From: Cnuella takakiae
Lineage (GTDB): Bacteria > Bacteroidota > Bacteroidia > Chitinophagales > Chitinophagaceae
Length of the DNA: 63,945 nucleotides
Assembly: GCF_001953305.1 (NCBI RefSeq)
Contig: NZ_MTFE01000010.1
Coordinates: forward strand, 1,672,037 to 1,735,981
Direction of reading: 5' to 3'
Part shown: positions 9,463-18,255 of the stretch, piece by piece
How the letters are laid out: each line of letters starts with the position of its first letter
Numbering within the stretch: the first letter of the stretch is position 1
Made by a program: the position numbers and the translations under genes
The notes under the pieces: model-generated
What the model was told of the DNA's origin: nothing
Database searches by the model: none
Seen by the model: only the letters and a program-made list of their open reading frames with translations

Positions 9463-10608
9463 ATGAAAAGTCTCAATAAAGTCCTGCTGCTGCTGTTGCT
9501 CGCCATTGGCGTTGCAGGTGTTTTGCAGTCCTGTAAAAAGGATGATGATGAAGGTGGCAGACCGGTAATTAATTATGTGCGCATCACCCGCCCCGAATCG
9601 TCCGACTCGCTGTTGGTGGGCGCTGCCCAGGGCCAGCTCATTGCCGTTGTGGGTAATAACCTCAAAAACGCCGTTGCCGTTTGGTTCAACGACCAGCAGG
9701 CAATGCTTACGCCCACTTATATTACCAACACTTCCTTGCTGGTGTCGGTGCCCAGCCAGATTCCTATGGAGGTTACCAACAAGATGAAGATCTACTTCAA
9801 AAACGGCGACAGCCTGTTGCACAATTTTGAAGTACAGATTGGCGAGCCGGTGCTCAACAGCATGGTAAGCGAATATGTAAATGCTGGCAATGTTGCCACC
9901 ATCAAAGGCAACTTCTTTTATGCACCGCTGACGGTTACGTTTACCGGTGGCGCCACCGGCGAACTAGTAGCTGTGGACGACGAAGAGCTGCAGGTGCGCA
10001 TTCCTGCCAATGCACAGCCCGGCCCCATCACCGTTAAAACTAATTTCGGTGAAACAAAATCAGACTTCTGGTTCCGCGACAACCGCAACCTGCTGATTAC
10101 TTCCGATCCCTGGACCGGTTGGTGGGGACAGGATATGGTAGTGCCCGGTACCAGCCCGCTGGCTATCAGCGGCAACTTCCTGCGCATCACCAAGAACATT
10201 GGCGCATGGGCATGGACCGAGTTTGCCGGTGGTAAGGAAGATGCGCTGGCTACCAGCAAGAACATTCCCGACGACGCGGTACTGAACCCCGACAAGTACA
10301 ACATGAAGTTCGAGGTGAATACCCTGAAGCCTTACAACGGCAACCGCATCAAGTTCATGATCGGGCAGGTAAACAGCCCCGATCCCAACTGGGATGTGGA
10401 GCCTTATTTCTGGGAGCCTCCTTTCGATACCAAAGGACAGTGGCAAACCGTAGTAATTCCCTTTAATGAAGTGGTAGCTAAATACGCCACCAACTGGGGT
10501 GTTCGTCCGCAGGGTTATGGCGTGAAGATCTGGTTTCATGGCCCTGGCGCCCTGGATGCCGATATCGCTTTCGACAACCTGCGTGTAGTTCCTAAAGTGG
10601 ACAAGTAA
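9463..10608 (+). CDS. IPT-domain surface glycan-binding lipoprotein (SGBP-B-like)
   Basis: A 381-residue lipoprotein (signal peptide ending SC at Cys24, then KKDDDEGG, an acidic surface-export-like signal). Two IPT/TIG-like beta-sandwich units cover about residues 35-200. A C-terminal domain (about 200-381, aromatic-rich: DPWTGWWGQDMV, GAWAWTEFAGG, EPYFWEPPF) matches the ligand-binding module of Bacteroides surface glycan-binding protein B. It likely holds mannan at the cell surface for the GH26 lipoprotein and SusCD. It is third in the operon. Sugar specificity cannot be read from the sequence. Confidence 0.85.
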   Translation: MKSLNKVLLLLLLAIGVAGVLQSCKKDDDEGGRPVINYVRITRPESSDSLLVGAAQGQLIAVVGNNLKNAVAVWFNDQQAMLTPTYITNTSLLVSVPSQIPMEVTNKMKIYFKNGDSLLHNFEVQIGEPVLNSMVSEYVNAGNVATIKGNFFYAPLTVTFTGGATGELVAVDDEELQVRIPANAQPGPITVKTNFGETKSDFWFRDNRNLLITSDPWTGWWGQDMVVPGTSPLAISGNFLRITKNIGAWAWTEFAGGKEDALATSKNIPDDAVLNPDKYNMKFEVNTLKPYNGNRIKFMIGQVNSPDPNWDVEPYFWEPPFDTKGQWQTVVIPFNEVVAKYATNWGVRPQGYGVKIWFHGPGALDADIAFDNLRVVPKVDK

Positions 10609-10637
10609 ACAATCTCCCAAGCAATCAAACCAACCAA

Positions 10638-12206
10638 ATGTTCCGACTAACGAATACCAGGCTGTTTGCCTTTACTTTTCTCTTGCTTGCCATGGTGGGA
10701 TTTACCGCCTGCGACAAGGATGATGAAACTTCCGACGACGGCAGGGTGCAACTGCTTTCCTTTGGCCCCACGGGTGCCAAACACGGCGATACCCTCCGCT
10801 TTTTTGGTAACAACCTAAACCTGGTCACCGAAGTGACTTTTACCGGCAATAATGCTGTGGTAAAACAAACCGAGTTCAAGCAGCAAACCGCCCAAGAGAT
10901 CTTACTGGTGGTGCCACAAGCGGCCGAGCAGGGTGTGGTAACCCTCAAAAGCGCCCAAGGTGATGTGGTGTCCAAAACACAGTTCAACCTGAATGTAACC
11001 ACACAGGTTACCGGCGTTACCGCCGAGGCCCGCCCCGGTACCGATATCACGCTTTCGGGCAGCTACCTCAACTGGGTCAAAAGCATCAGTTTTGCCAAAG
11101 GCAAAGTGGTGACCTCCTTTGTAAGCAAAGCCTTTGATAAACTGGTGGTAAAAGTGCCTGCCGATGCAGAAACAGGGCCGCTGGTTATTGCCTATTCCGG
11201 CACCGATTCGGCCGAATTTGAAACGGCCGATACCGTACGGGTGATTTTGCCGGTAGCTACAGGCTTTGCACCCAGCCCGGTTAAGCACGCCGACAACCTT
11301 ACCATCAACGGTACCGATCTCGACCTGACAGAAAAAGTAGGGTTTACCGGTGTGGCTACACCCATCACCGAGTTTGTAAGTAAAACGGCAACCCAACTGG
11401 TGGTGAAAGTGCCTGCGGGTGCCCAAAAGGGAAAAGTAACCCTGATGCCTGCATCGGGTGTGGCCTCTGTTTCGGCCATGGACATGGAAGTGCTGCTTCC
11501 GGCCATTACCGGCTTTGCGCCCAGCCCTGTTGATCCCAACACCAACCTCACCATCAATGGCACCAACCTCGACCTGGTGACTTCCGTAACCTTCCAGAAC
11601 GCTGCGCCGGTAACGGCTTTTGTAAGCCAGTCTGCAAGCCGCCTGGTGGTGCGGGTGCCCAATGGCGTGTTGCGTGGTAAAGTGGTACTGGGTGTGCGCA
11701 ACTCCAGCCTTACGGTGGAGTCGGGCGATGTGCTGGAAATTACCGGCGCCGTACCCCCTCCCACACTGGCATTCCCCATCTATACCGATGCTGTAACCGC
11801 CAATTGGACGGGCAACAGCGGCTGGATAGGCGGCGGCTGGGGTGGCAACAAAAACTACGACAACACCACGCCGGTACGCGAAGGCAGCAAATCGGTAAAG
11901 ATTGATTATGTAGGCGGCTATGGCTCACCGGTTCAACTGGGTGGCACCAATATCAGCCTGGCGCAGTACCGCAACTTCAAGTTGTCGGTGTTTGGCGCGC
12001 CGGGCAGCGGTGGCAAAACCATTACCGTTGGTATCAATGGCACCAATGGTAAATTCAACATCACCGTGGTGGAAGGTAAGTGGACCGATTACAGCGTGCC
12101 GCTCACTACACTCACCAGCGATGCTGCGCTTAAAGAAATATGGGTGCAGGAGTTTAGCGGCACCGGTGGCTTCTCCGTATATGTAGATGCCCTGGGTCTG
12201 GACTAA
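10638..12206 (+). CDS. Multi-IPT surface glycan-binding lipoprotein
   Basis: A 522-residue lipoprotein (signal peptide to about residue 24, then CDKDDE). About four consecutive IPT/TIG repeats cover roughly residues 36-370. Units three and four share GFAPSPV..NLTINGT.LDL and VVKVPAG/VVRVPNG, which shows tandem duplication. The last 150 residues form a different beta-rich domain with W and Y residues (ANWTGNSGWIGGGW, VREGSKSVKIDYVGGY) that resembles a carbohydrate-binding jelly roll. The repeats probably act as a stalk that extends the binding head away from the membrane. The spacing to the previous gene is 29 bp, so it belongs to the same operon. Confidence 0.82.
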   Translation: MFRLTNTRLFAFTFLLLAMVGFTACDKDDETSDDGRVQLLSFGPTGAKHGDTLRFFGNNLNLVTEVTFTGNNAVVKQTEFKQQTAQEILLVVPQAAEQGVVTLKSAQGDVVSKTQFNLNVTTQVTGVTAEARPGTDITLSGSYLNWVKSISFAKGKVVTSFVSKAFDKLVVKVPADAETGPLVIAYSGTDSAEFETADTVRVILPVATGFAPSPVKHADNLTINGTDLDLTEKVGFTGVATPITEFVSKTATQLVVKVPAGAQKGKVTLMPASGVASVSAMDMEVLLPAITGFAPSPVDPNTNLTINGTNLDLVTSVTFQNAAPVTAFVSQSASRLVVRVPNGVLRGKVVLGVRNSSLTVESGDVLEITGAVPPPTLAFPIYTDAVTANWTGNSGWIGGGWGGNKNYDNTTPVREGSKSVKIDYVGGYGSPVQLGGTNISLAQYRNFKLSVFGAPGSGGKTITVGINGTNGKFNITVVEGKWTDYSVPLTTLTSDAALKEIWVQEFSGTGGFSVYVDALGLD

Positions 12207-12236
12207 CGTCATCGCCTTTCTCTTTTTTTGATTGAT

Positions 12237-12297
12237 ACCTCCTGTTCCGGGTACGCTGGTGCTTTTTTGTAAATGCGCCGGGGCAGGAGGTTTTTTT
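12237..12297 (+). terminator. Intrinsic terminator within mannan operon
   Basis: ACCTCCTG (12237-12244) pairs with CAGGAGGT (12284-12291), followed by seven Ts. It lies after the second binding-lipoprotein gene and before the GH26 gene, so it may lower expression of the enzyme genes relative to susCD and the binding proteins. Confidence 0.6.
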
Positions 12298-12305
12298 ATG
12301 GGCAT

Positions 12306-12362
12306 ATGGGACGATAGACTATGGACCATGGTCCATCGTCCATCGTCCATGGTCCATCGTCT
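12306..12362. repeat. ATGGTCCATCGTC tandem/palindromic repeats
   Basis: The spacer before the GH26 gene holds overlapping copies of GTCCATCGT and the palindrome GGACCATGGTCC, twice. It has no repeat-spacer order like a CRISPR and is another of the word-repeat spacers of this locus. Confidence 0.5.
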
Positions 12363-12391
12363 CTTCCTCCCACACTAAAGCTCCATCTTAC

Positions 12392-13636
12392 ATGAAATGC
12401 TCTTTCCACTGGTCGACGCAGGCTGTTGCCGTGCTTGGCCTTTTGCTGGCAACAGCATGCAGTAAAAGCACCAGCAATGTTGGTAGTGGTGGTACTACGC
12501 CGCCGCCTGTTACCCCGCCAACCACGCAGGTGCCAACGCTGGCAACCATCAAGGGCGGGCTGGCCGACAAGGGTGCAAGTGATGAAACGGCCGCCCTATT
12601 TTACAACCTCCAGAAAGTGGCCAAAACAGGCGTGCTCTTTGGCCACCAGGATGCTACCAAAAGGGGCGTGGATGCTGCCGGCAGCCAGTGGGCCAACGAG
12701 CAGCACCTGGCGCCGGTAAGCCGCGAGAAGGCCGATGTGAAAACCGTTACCGGAGCCTATCCTGCCGTGTACGGCCACGACTTCCTGCATATTGCCAATT
12801 TTGAAGACGGCGCCTGGTTCGACTATGAAAAAGAAACCGCCAGGCAACTCACCATCGATGCCTACAACAGGGGCGGCGTAAACACCTACGCCTGGCATTA
12901 TGCCAACCCCGTGTCCAAGGGTAACTTTTATTGGAGCCAGTCGCAGGTGGAAGCCGTGAGCAAGATCTTACCGGGCGGCAGCCACAACGAAGTGTTCAGG
13001 CAATCGCTGAAAGAAGTAGCCCTTTTTGCCAAAAGCCTGGTAGGTGCCGATGGCAAGCTGGTACCCGTGATCTTCCGGCCTTTCCACGAGTTTGACGGCG
13101 ATTGGTTTTGGTGGGGTAAGCCACATTGCACTGCGGAGCAGTACAAGCAGCTGTACCAGTTTACCGTTACTTACCTGCGCGATAGCCTGGGCGTGCACAA
13201 CTTCCTGTATGCCTGGAGCCCGGACCGCAACTTCAGTTCGGAAGGCGAGTACCTGGAGCGCTATCCCGGCGATGCTTATGTGGACCTGGTGGGCATGGAT
13301 AACTACTGGGACCTGCGTGCCGGCAGTGCGCCTGCGCTGGCCGGGTTTAAACTCAGGATCGTCACCGATTTTGCGCAAAAGAAAAACAAGCTGGCAGCCC
13401 TCACCGAAACCGGTCTCGACAATCTTACCCAGGCTGATTGGTATACCAACCAACTGTTGAAGGTGCTGCAGTACCAGCAGATGCCGGTATCCTATGTACT
13501 GGTTTGGGCCAATACAAAAGACCATTACTGGACGCCGTATAAAGGGCATCCTGCAGAAAATGATTTCAAAACTTTTAAGCAAAACAGCTATATAGTTTTC
13601 GGCGACGAAATGCCGAAAATGTACGTGGTCCAATAA
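12392..13636 (+). CDS. GH26 endo-beta-1,4-mannanase, lipoprotein
   Basis: A 414-residue mannanase. Residues 1-22 are a lipoprotein signal (lipobox TAC, Cys23), followed by a Ser/Thr/Pro linker to about residue 48. The (beta/alpha)8 GH26 domain has the acid/base motif FRPFHEFDGDWFWWG with Glu233 and the nucleophile motif ALTETGLD with Glu339. Family GH26 cleaves internal beta-1,4-mannosidic bonds by a retaining mechanism. As a lipoprotein it probably sits on the outer-membrane surface, although an exclusive surface signal is not proven, and makes the first cuts. A second GH26 at 18256 lacks the lipobox. Confidence 0.93.
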   Translation: MKCSFHWSTQAVAVLGLLLATACSKSTSNVGSGGTTPPPVTPPTTQVPTLATIKGGLADKGASDETAALFYNLQKVAKTGVLFGHQDATKRGVDAAGSQWANEQHLAPVSREKADVKTVTGAYPAVYGHDFLHIANFEDGAWFDYEKETARQLTIDAYNRGGVNTYAWHYANPVSKGNFYWSQSQVEAVSKILPGGSHNEVFRQSLKEVALFAKSLVGADGKLVPVIFRPFHEFDGDWFWWGKPHCTAEQYKQLYQFTVTYLRDSLGVHNFLYAWSPDRNFSSEGEYLERYPGDAYVDLVGMDNYWDLRAGSAPALAGFKLRIVTDFAQKKNKLAALTETGLDNLTQADWYTNQLLKVLQYQQMPVSYVLVWANTKDHYWTPYKGHPAENDFKTFKQNSYIVFGDEMPKMYVVQ

Positions 13637-13775
13637 AGAGTGGCAGCAGCAGCAGATACCGTGGTCAGGCACAAACCATCAACAGCATGTTCCTGCTTTT
13701 TGATTGCCTGAATGCTTACCGTTATCTTCCTGTCTGAACCCCTTTATTCAACCTGCGTATTGCCAAGATTAATTC

Positions 13776-15605
13776 ATGAACCTGCAGTTGATTGACCTTT
13801 CCTTCGTTGTTTCCTACCTGGTGCTGATGGTGCTGATTGGGTGGTATTACCGCAAAAAGGCCCGTCTGAACAAGGAAGCTTACCTGCTGGGTGGCAAGAA
13901 GCTGCCCTGGTATATGCTGGGATTAAGCGATGCCTCTGATATGTTTGATATATCGGGTACCATGTGGATGGTGTCGCTCTGTTTTGTGTACGGATTGAAA
14001 AGCATCTGGATACCCTGGCTCTGGCCGGTGTTCAACCAGGTAGTGAATATGATGTTCCTGGCCAAATGGCTGCGCCGTTCCAATGCCGATACCGGCGCCG
14101 AGTGGCTGGCTACCCGTTTTGGGCTGGAAGGTAAAGGGGTTAGGGCATCGCATAATATCACGGTAGCCTTTGCGCTCATTGGTTGCCTGGGTTTCCTGGC
14201 TTATGGCTTTGTGGGGTTGGGTAAGTTTATTGAGATATTTGTGCCCTGGAGCATCGTGCAGCCCCATCTGCCCTTTGCCGTGGCACCCGAATATGTGGCG
14301 CACTGCTATGGTATTGTGTTTACGCTTTTTGCCATGTTCTATTCCATTCTTGGCGGCATGCATTCCATAGTGCTGGGCGATTTTATCAAGTACTGCATCA
14401 TGACCGTGGGGTGTATTGCCATTGCCGTTATTGCCATGCTGGCCTTGCAAGGAAAAAGTTTGCGGGTACCTGCCGGCTGGACCGATCCTTTCTTCGGCTG
14501 GAACCTTGGGCTCAACTGGAGCGGCATGGTAGCCGATGCGAACAAGAAGATTGCCGAAGATGGATTTAGTCCTTTTGGTGCTTTTTTTATGATGATGTTG
14601 TTCAAGGGTGTCTTTGCCGCATCGGCAGGTGCGCCACCCAATTATGATATGCAAAAAATGTTGTCCACCCGCTCGCCTAGAGAGGCCAGCATGATGACGG
14701 GTTTTGTGTCCATTGTGCTGCTGCCCATACGCTATTGTATGATCATCGGGCTTACCGTGCTGGCGCTGCTCTATTTCCCGCAGCTCAACCTGTCCAATGG
14801 TGCGGGCGGTACCGACTTTGAGCGCATCCTGCCGGGTGCCATCAATAACTTTTTGCCGGTGGGCATCCTGGGCCTGGTGCTCACGGGTTTGCTGGGTGCT
14901 TTCATGGGTACTTTTTCGGGTACCCTCAACGCTGCGCAGGCCTATATCGTCAATGATATTTACCTCAAATACATCAACCCGCAGGCTTCCACCCGCAAGG
15001 TGATGACCATGAACTATACGGTAGGTGTGGTGGTGGTAGCACTGGGCGTGGTGCTGGGCTTTTTTGCCAAAGATGTCAACAGCATCCTGCAGTGGATCGT
15101 TGGTGCGCTGTATGGGGGTTATATCGCCGCCAATATGCTGAAGTGGTACTGGTGGCGCTTTAATGCCAATGGGTATTTATGGGGTATGGCGGCCGGTATA
15201 GCCGCTGCACTGGTATTTCCTTTTTTGTTTGATGGCATACTGCCGTTGTATGTATGGCCCTTGTTGTTCCTGATTTCGGTTGTGGGTTGTGTTGCCGGCA
15301 CCTATGCTGCACCGCCTACCGATGAAGCGGTGCTCAACAAATTTTATATAACAGTAAAGCCCTGGGGCTTCTGGCAGCCTGTGCTGCAAAAGGTGCAGGC
15401 TGAGCATCCCGGTTTTTTGCCCAACAAAGGCTTTGGGTTGGATATGTTCAACGTGGCACTTGGCATCATTGCGCAACTCTGTCTTACCCTGCTGCCCATG
15501 TACCTGGTATTGTCCATGCACCTGCCTTTGCTGCTGGTCATTGCCTTGCTGGCAATCATCCTGCTGGTGTTGAAACGTACCTGGTGGAACCGGCTGGAGG
15601 ACTAA
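13776..15605 (+). CDS. Sodium:solute symporter (SSF family)
   Basis: A 609-residue inner-membrane transporter with about 14 hydrophobic segments, beginning LQLIDLSFVVSYLVLMVLIGWYY; the signature is spread over the first 200 residues (SDASDMFDISGTMWM, GVRASHNITVAFALIG). SSF proteins couple sugar or other solute uptake to Na+. Placed between the mannanase and the mannosylglucose phosphorylase, it is expected to bring mannobiose or short manno-oligosaccharides into the cytoplasm. Mannan loci of other Bacteroidota have cation symporters in the same slot. Exact substrate is inferred. Confidence 0.88.
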   Translation: MNLQLIDLSFVVSYLVLMVLIGWYYRKKARLNKEAYLLGGKKLPWYMLGLSDASDMFDISGTMWMVSLCFVYGLKSIWIPWLWPVFNQVVNMMFLAKWLRRSNADTGAEWLATRFGLEGKGVRASHNITVAFALIGCLGFLAYGFVGLGKFIEIFVPWSIVQPHLPFAVAPEYVAHCYGIVFTLFAMFYSILGGMHSIVLGDFIKYCIMTVGCIAIAVIAMLALQGKSLRVPAGWTDPFFGWNLGLNWSGMVADANKKIAEDGFSPFGAFFMMMLFKGVFAASAGAPPNYDMQKMLSTRSPREASMMTGFVSIVLLPIRYCMIIGLTVLALLYFPQLNLSNGAGGTDFERILPGAINNFLPVGILGLVLTGLLGAFMGTFSGTLNAAQAYIVNDIYLKYINPQASTRKVMTMNYTVGVVVVALGVVLGFFAKDVNSILQWIVGALYGGYIAANMLKWYWWRFNANGYLWGMAAGIAAALVFPFLFDGILPLYVWPLLFLISVVGCVAGTYAAPPTDEAVLNKFYITVKPWGFWQPVLQKVQAEHPGFLPNKGFGLDMFNVALGIIAQLCLTLLPMYLVLSMHLPLLLVIALLAIILLVLKRTWWNRLED

Positions 15606-15714
15606 GGCTTGGAACAAATACCCATTGACAAATGCTGTTTTTTTATCCTTTTAAAAACGGAATTAAAAGGTTAGGTAAAAGGAAACAATTGCTTTTTCAT
15701 TCCAACAATAAAAC

Positions 15715-15735
15715 GGGGCTGCACCGTGCAGCCCC
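15715..15735 (+). promoter_or_regulatory. GC-rich hairpin before GH130 gene
   Basis: GGGGCTGCA and TGCAGCCCC form a 9-bp perfect stem with a 3-nt loop, 14 bp before the chosen GH130 start. No T-run follows. It may stabilise the downstream mRNA after processing or hinder ribosomes. Function unproven. Confidence 0.4.
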
Positions 15736-15748
15736 ATCATTACACATC

Positions 15749-16954
15749 ATGCATTACCTGTTCCAAGAAAGACTGGAGGCTTTGCAACAGGCACACAAGA
15801 CCTTGCTTGCCCGTACCAACAAAAAGCAACCGCTGGGAAACGGCATCGTTGACCGCTATCTGTACCCTGTGCTTACGGCTGCCCATACACCCCTGTTCTG
15901 GCGCTACGACCTGAACCCCGCCACCAACCCGCACCTGATGGAGCGCTTTGGCATCAACGCAGTTTTCAATGCAGGCGCCATTAAGTTCAATGGTAAATAT
16001 GTGCTGGTGGCAAGGGTGGAAGGTGCGGATCGCAAGTCTTTTTTTGCCGTTGCGGAAAGTGAGCATGGCGTTGATGGATTCCGCTTTTGGGACCATCCTA
16101 TCACCATGCCCGAAACAAATGAGCCCGATACCAATGTGTATGACATGCGCCTGACGCAACACGAAGACGGCTGGATCTATGGGCTGTTTTGCACGGAGCG
16201 GCGCGACCCTTCGGCACCTGATGGCGACCAGAGCGCCGCCATTGCGCAATGCGGTATTGCCCGCACCAAAGACCTTGTACAATGGGAGCGCCTGCCCGAC
16301 CTGGTGACCCGCTCAGCACAACAGCGCAACGTGGTGCTGCATCCCGAATTTGTGGAAGGTAAATATGCCTTTTACACCCGTCCACAGGATTCTTTTATTG
16401 AAGCAGGCAAAGGCGGCGGGATTGGCTTTGGATTGAGTGCGCAAATAAATGGTGCTGTTATCGACGATGAAGTGGTGATTGACCACAAGCAGTACCACAC
16501 CGTGTACGAGGCCAAGAACGGCCAGGGACCAGCGCCCATCAAAACATCCAAAGGCTGGCTGCACCTGGCCCATGGGGTGCGTGCCTGTGCCGCGGGCCTG
16601 CGTTATGTGCTGTACCTCTTTTTAACCGACCTGGACGACCTGACCAAAGTGACCCACAAACCCGCCGGATATTTCCTGGCGCCGGAAGGGGAGGAGCGGG
16701 TTGGCGATGTGTCGAACGTGGTGTTTTGCAATGGCTGGATCAAGGATGACAACGGTGATGTATTTATCTACTATGCTTCTTCCGATACACGGATGCATGT
16801 GGCTACAACTACAATTGACAAGCTGCTGGATTATGTAATCCATACGCCGGAAGATGGCTTGCGCTCCGCCACATCGGTGCAAAGGCTCAATGAGCTGATT
16901 GATCGGAACAAAGCTTTTATAACTACAGGTAAATTGCAAGGTGCCCTGCTATAA
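15749..16954 (+). CDS. GH130 4-O-beta-D-mannosyl-D-glucose phosphorylase
   Basis: 401 residues from [10 protein letters not shown]; a longer frame from 15632 adds 39 non-conserved residues, and the internal start matches the usual length of family GH130. The enzyme phosphorolyses Man-beta-1,4-Glc to mannose 1-phosphate and glucose in the cytoplasm. The hallmark is [17 protein letters not shown] with the general-acid Asp132, close to Asp131 of the Bacteroides fragilis enzyme. [20 protein letters not shown] and [20 protein letters not shown] are typical of subfamily GH130_1. No signal peptide. The 2-epimerase supplying its substrate is encoded 4 bp downstream. Confidence 0.94.
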   Translation: MHYLFQERLEALQQAHKTLLARTNKKQPLGNGIVDRYLYPVLTAAHTPLFWRYDLNPATNPHLMERFGINAVFNAGAIKFNGKYVLVARVEGADRKSFFAVAESEHGVDGFRFWDHPITMPETNEPDTNVYDMRLTQHEDGWIYGLFCTERRDPSAPDGDQSAAIAQCGIARTKDLVQWERLPDLVTRSAQQRNVVLHPEFVEGKYAFYTRPQDSFIEAGKGGGIGFGLSAQINGAVIDDEVVIDHKQYHTVYEAKNGQGPAPIKTSKGWLHLAHGVRACAAGLRYVLYLFLTDLDDLTKVTHKPAGYFLAPEGEERVGDVSNVVFCNGWIKDDNGDVFIYYASSDTRMHVATTTIDKLLDYVIHTPEDGLRSATSVQRLNELIDRNKAFITTGKLQGALL

Positions 16955-16958
16955 GCAA

Positions 16959-18191
16959 ATGAAGATGGACCAGGAACTCGCTGCAAGCTTAATGCAATAC
17001 CACGGAGAACTGGCTTCCGAACTGGAAGCCATCCTGCAGTTCTGGATGCAACATTGTGTAGACGAACGAAAGGGTGGCTTTATTGGTAAGCTGGGTCATG
17101 ATAATACGATAGATCCGGAAGCACCCAAGGGTGCGGTACTCAACTGCCGTATCCTGAGGACCTTTGCTGCGGCAGCAAGGCAAAGCGGTAACCATGCCTA
17201 TCGATCCATTGCCGATCGTGCATTTGCTTACTTAGACCGGCACTTTGTTGATCCTGAATTTGGTGGGGTGTACTGGACGGTAACTGCTGATGGCAAACCG
17301 CTGGATACCAAGAAGCAGATCTATGCCCTTGCCTTTGCGGTGTATGCATTCAGTGAATATTACAAGCTAACAGGGGAAGATCGAGCCAGGCAGTTAGCCA
17401 TTGGTCAGTATCGTGCCATTGAGCAGTATAGTTTTGATGCACAATACGGCGGCTACCTCGAAGCGCTGGACCGTAAATGGCAACCGCTTGCCGACCTGCG
17501 TCTGAGTGAAAAAGACGCAAACGAAAAGAAAAGTATGAATACCCACCTCCATGTGCTGGAAGGGTATACCAATCTGTACCGCGTATGGCCCGATGCTGGT
17601 TTGCGCAAACAAATTATTGCATTGATCCGCATTTTCCTTGACCACATCATGCACCCGCAAACCCATCACTTGGTTTTGTTTTTCAGCGAGCAATGGCAAT
17701 CCCGTTCCTCCGCTGTTTCCTTCGGGCATGATATAGAAGCTGCCTGGCTGGTGCAGGAAGCCGCCGAAACAGTCGGCGAGGAGGCATTGCTTGCCGAAGT
17801 GCGGCATCGCTGCCTGCTGGTAGCTGATGCTGCAGCCCTTGGGCTCGATGGAGATGGCGGGCTGTGGTATGAAAAAAACGGCGCGCACTGGGTAAGAGAA
17901 AAACACTGGTGGCCGCAGGCTGAAGCGATGGTAGGTTTTTTCAATGCCTGGCAAGAGTCGGGACACATTGTTCACTTACAACGATCATTAGCTGTATGGG
18001 CATTTGTAAAAGCGCATATCCTTGACCGTGAAAAAGGTGAATGGGCGTGGGGGGTACGGCAGGACTATAGCCTGATGGATAGCGAAGACAAAGCTGGCCT
18101 GTGGAAATGTCCTTACCACAATGGAAGGGCCTGCCTGGAGCTGATGCAACGCATTGGAAAAATAGACCACCTTAATCATCAGCATTACTAA
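16959..18191 (+). CDS. Mannobiose/cellobiose 2-epimerase (AGE family)
   Basis: About 410 residues from MKMDQELAAS, 4 bp after the GH130 stop; an earlier ATG at 16941 overlaps that gene. It is an (alpha/alpha)6-barrel epimerase of the N-acylglucosamine 2-epimerase family. Conserved elements are NTHLHVLEGYTNLYRVWPD, SFGHDIEAAWLVQEAAE, EKHWWPQAEAMVGFFNAWQ and KAGLWKCPYHNGRACLEL, which include the catalytic histidines of cellobiose 2-epimerases. Beside GH130 its role is to turn beta-1,4-mannobiose into Man-Glc, the substrate of the phosphorylase. Cytoplasmic; no signal peptide. Confidence 0.93.
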   Translation: MKMDQELAASLMQYHGELASELEAILQFWMQHCVDERKGGFIGKLGHDNTIDPEAPKGAVLNCRILRTFAAAARQSGNHAYRSIADRAFAYLDRHFVDPEFGGVYWTVTADGKPLDTKKQIYALAFAVYAFSEYYKLTGEDRARQLAIGQYRAIEQYSFDAQYGGYLEALDRKWQPLADLRLSEKDANEKKSMNTHLHVLEGYTNLYRVWPDAGLRKQIIALIRIFLDHIMHPQTHHLVLFFSEQWQSRSSAVSFGHDIEAAWLVQEAAETVGEEALLAEVRHRCLLVADAAALGLDGDGGLWYEKNGAHWVREKHWWPQAEAMVGFFNAWQESGHIVHLQRSLAVWAFVKAHILDREKGEWAWGVRQDYSLMDSEDKAGLWKCPYHNGRACLELMQRIGKIDHLNHQHY

Positions 18192-18255
18192 AACAAACGC
18201 CAAACGCCAAACTCATAACGCCAAATCCTGAACCATAAACTTCAAACCAAGAAAC

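Noticed and set aside
12306-12362. Possible CRISPR-like array
   Set aside because: Repeats overlap and are palindromic, with no unique spacers and no cas genes anywhere in the window.
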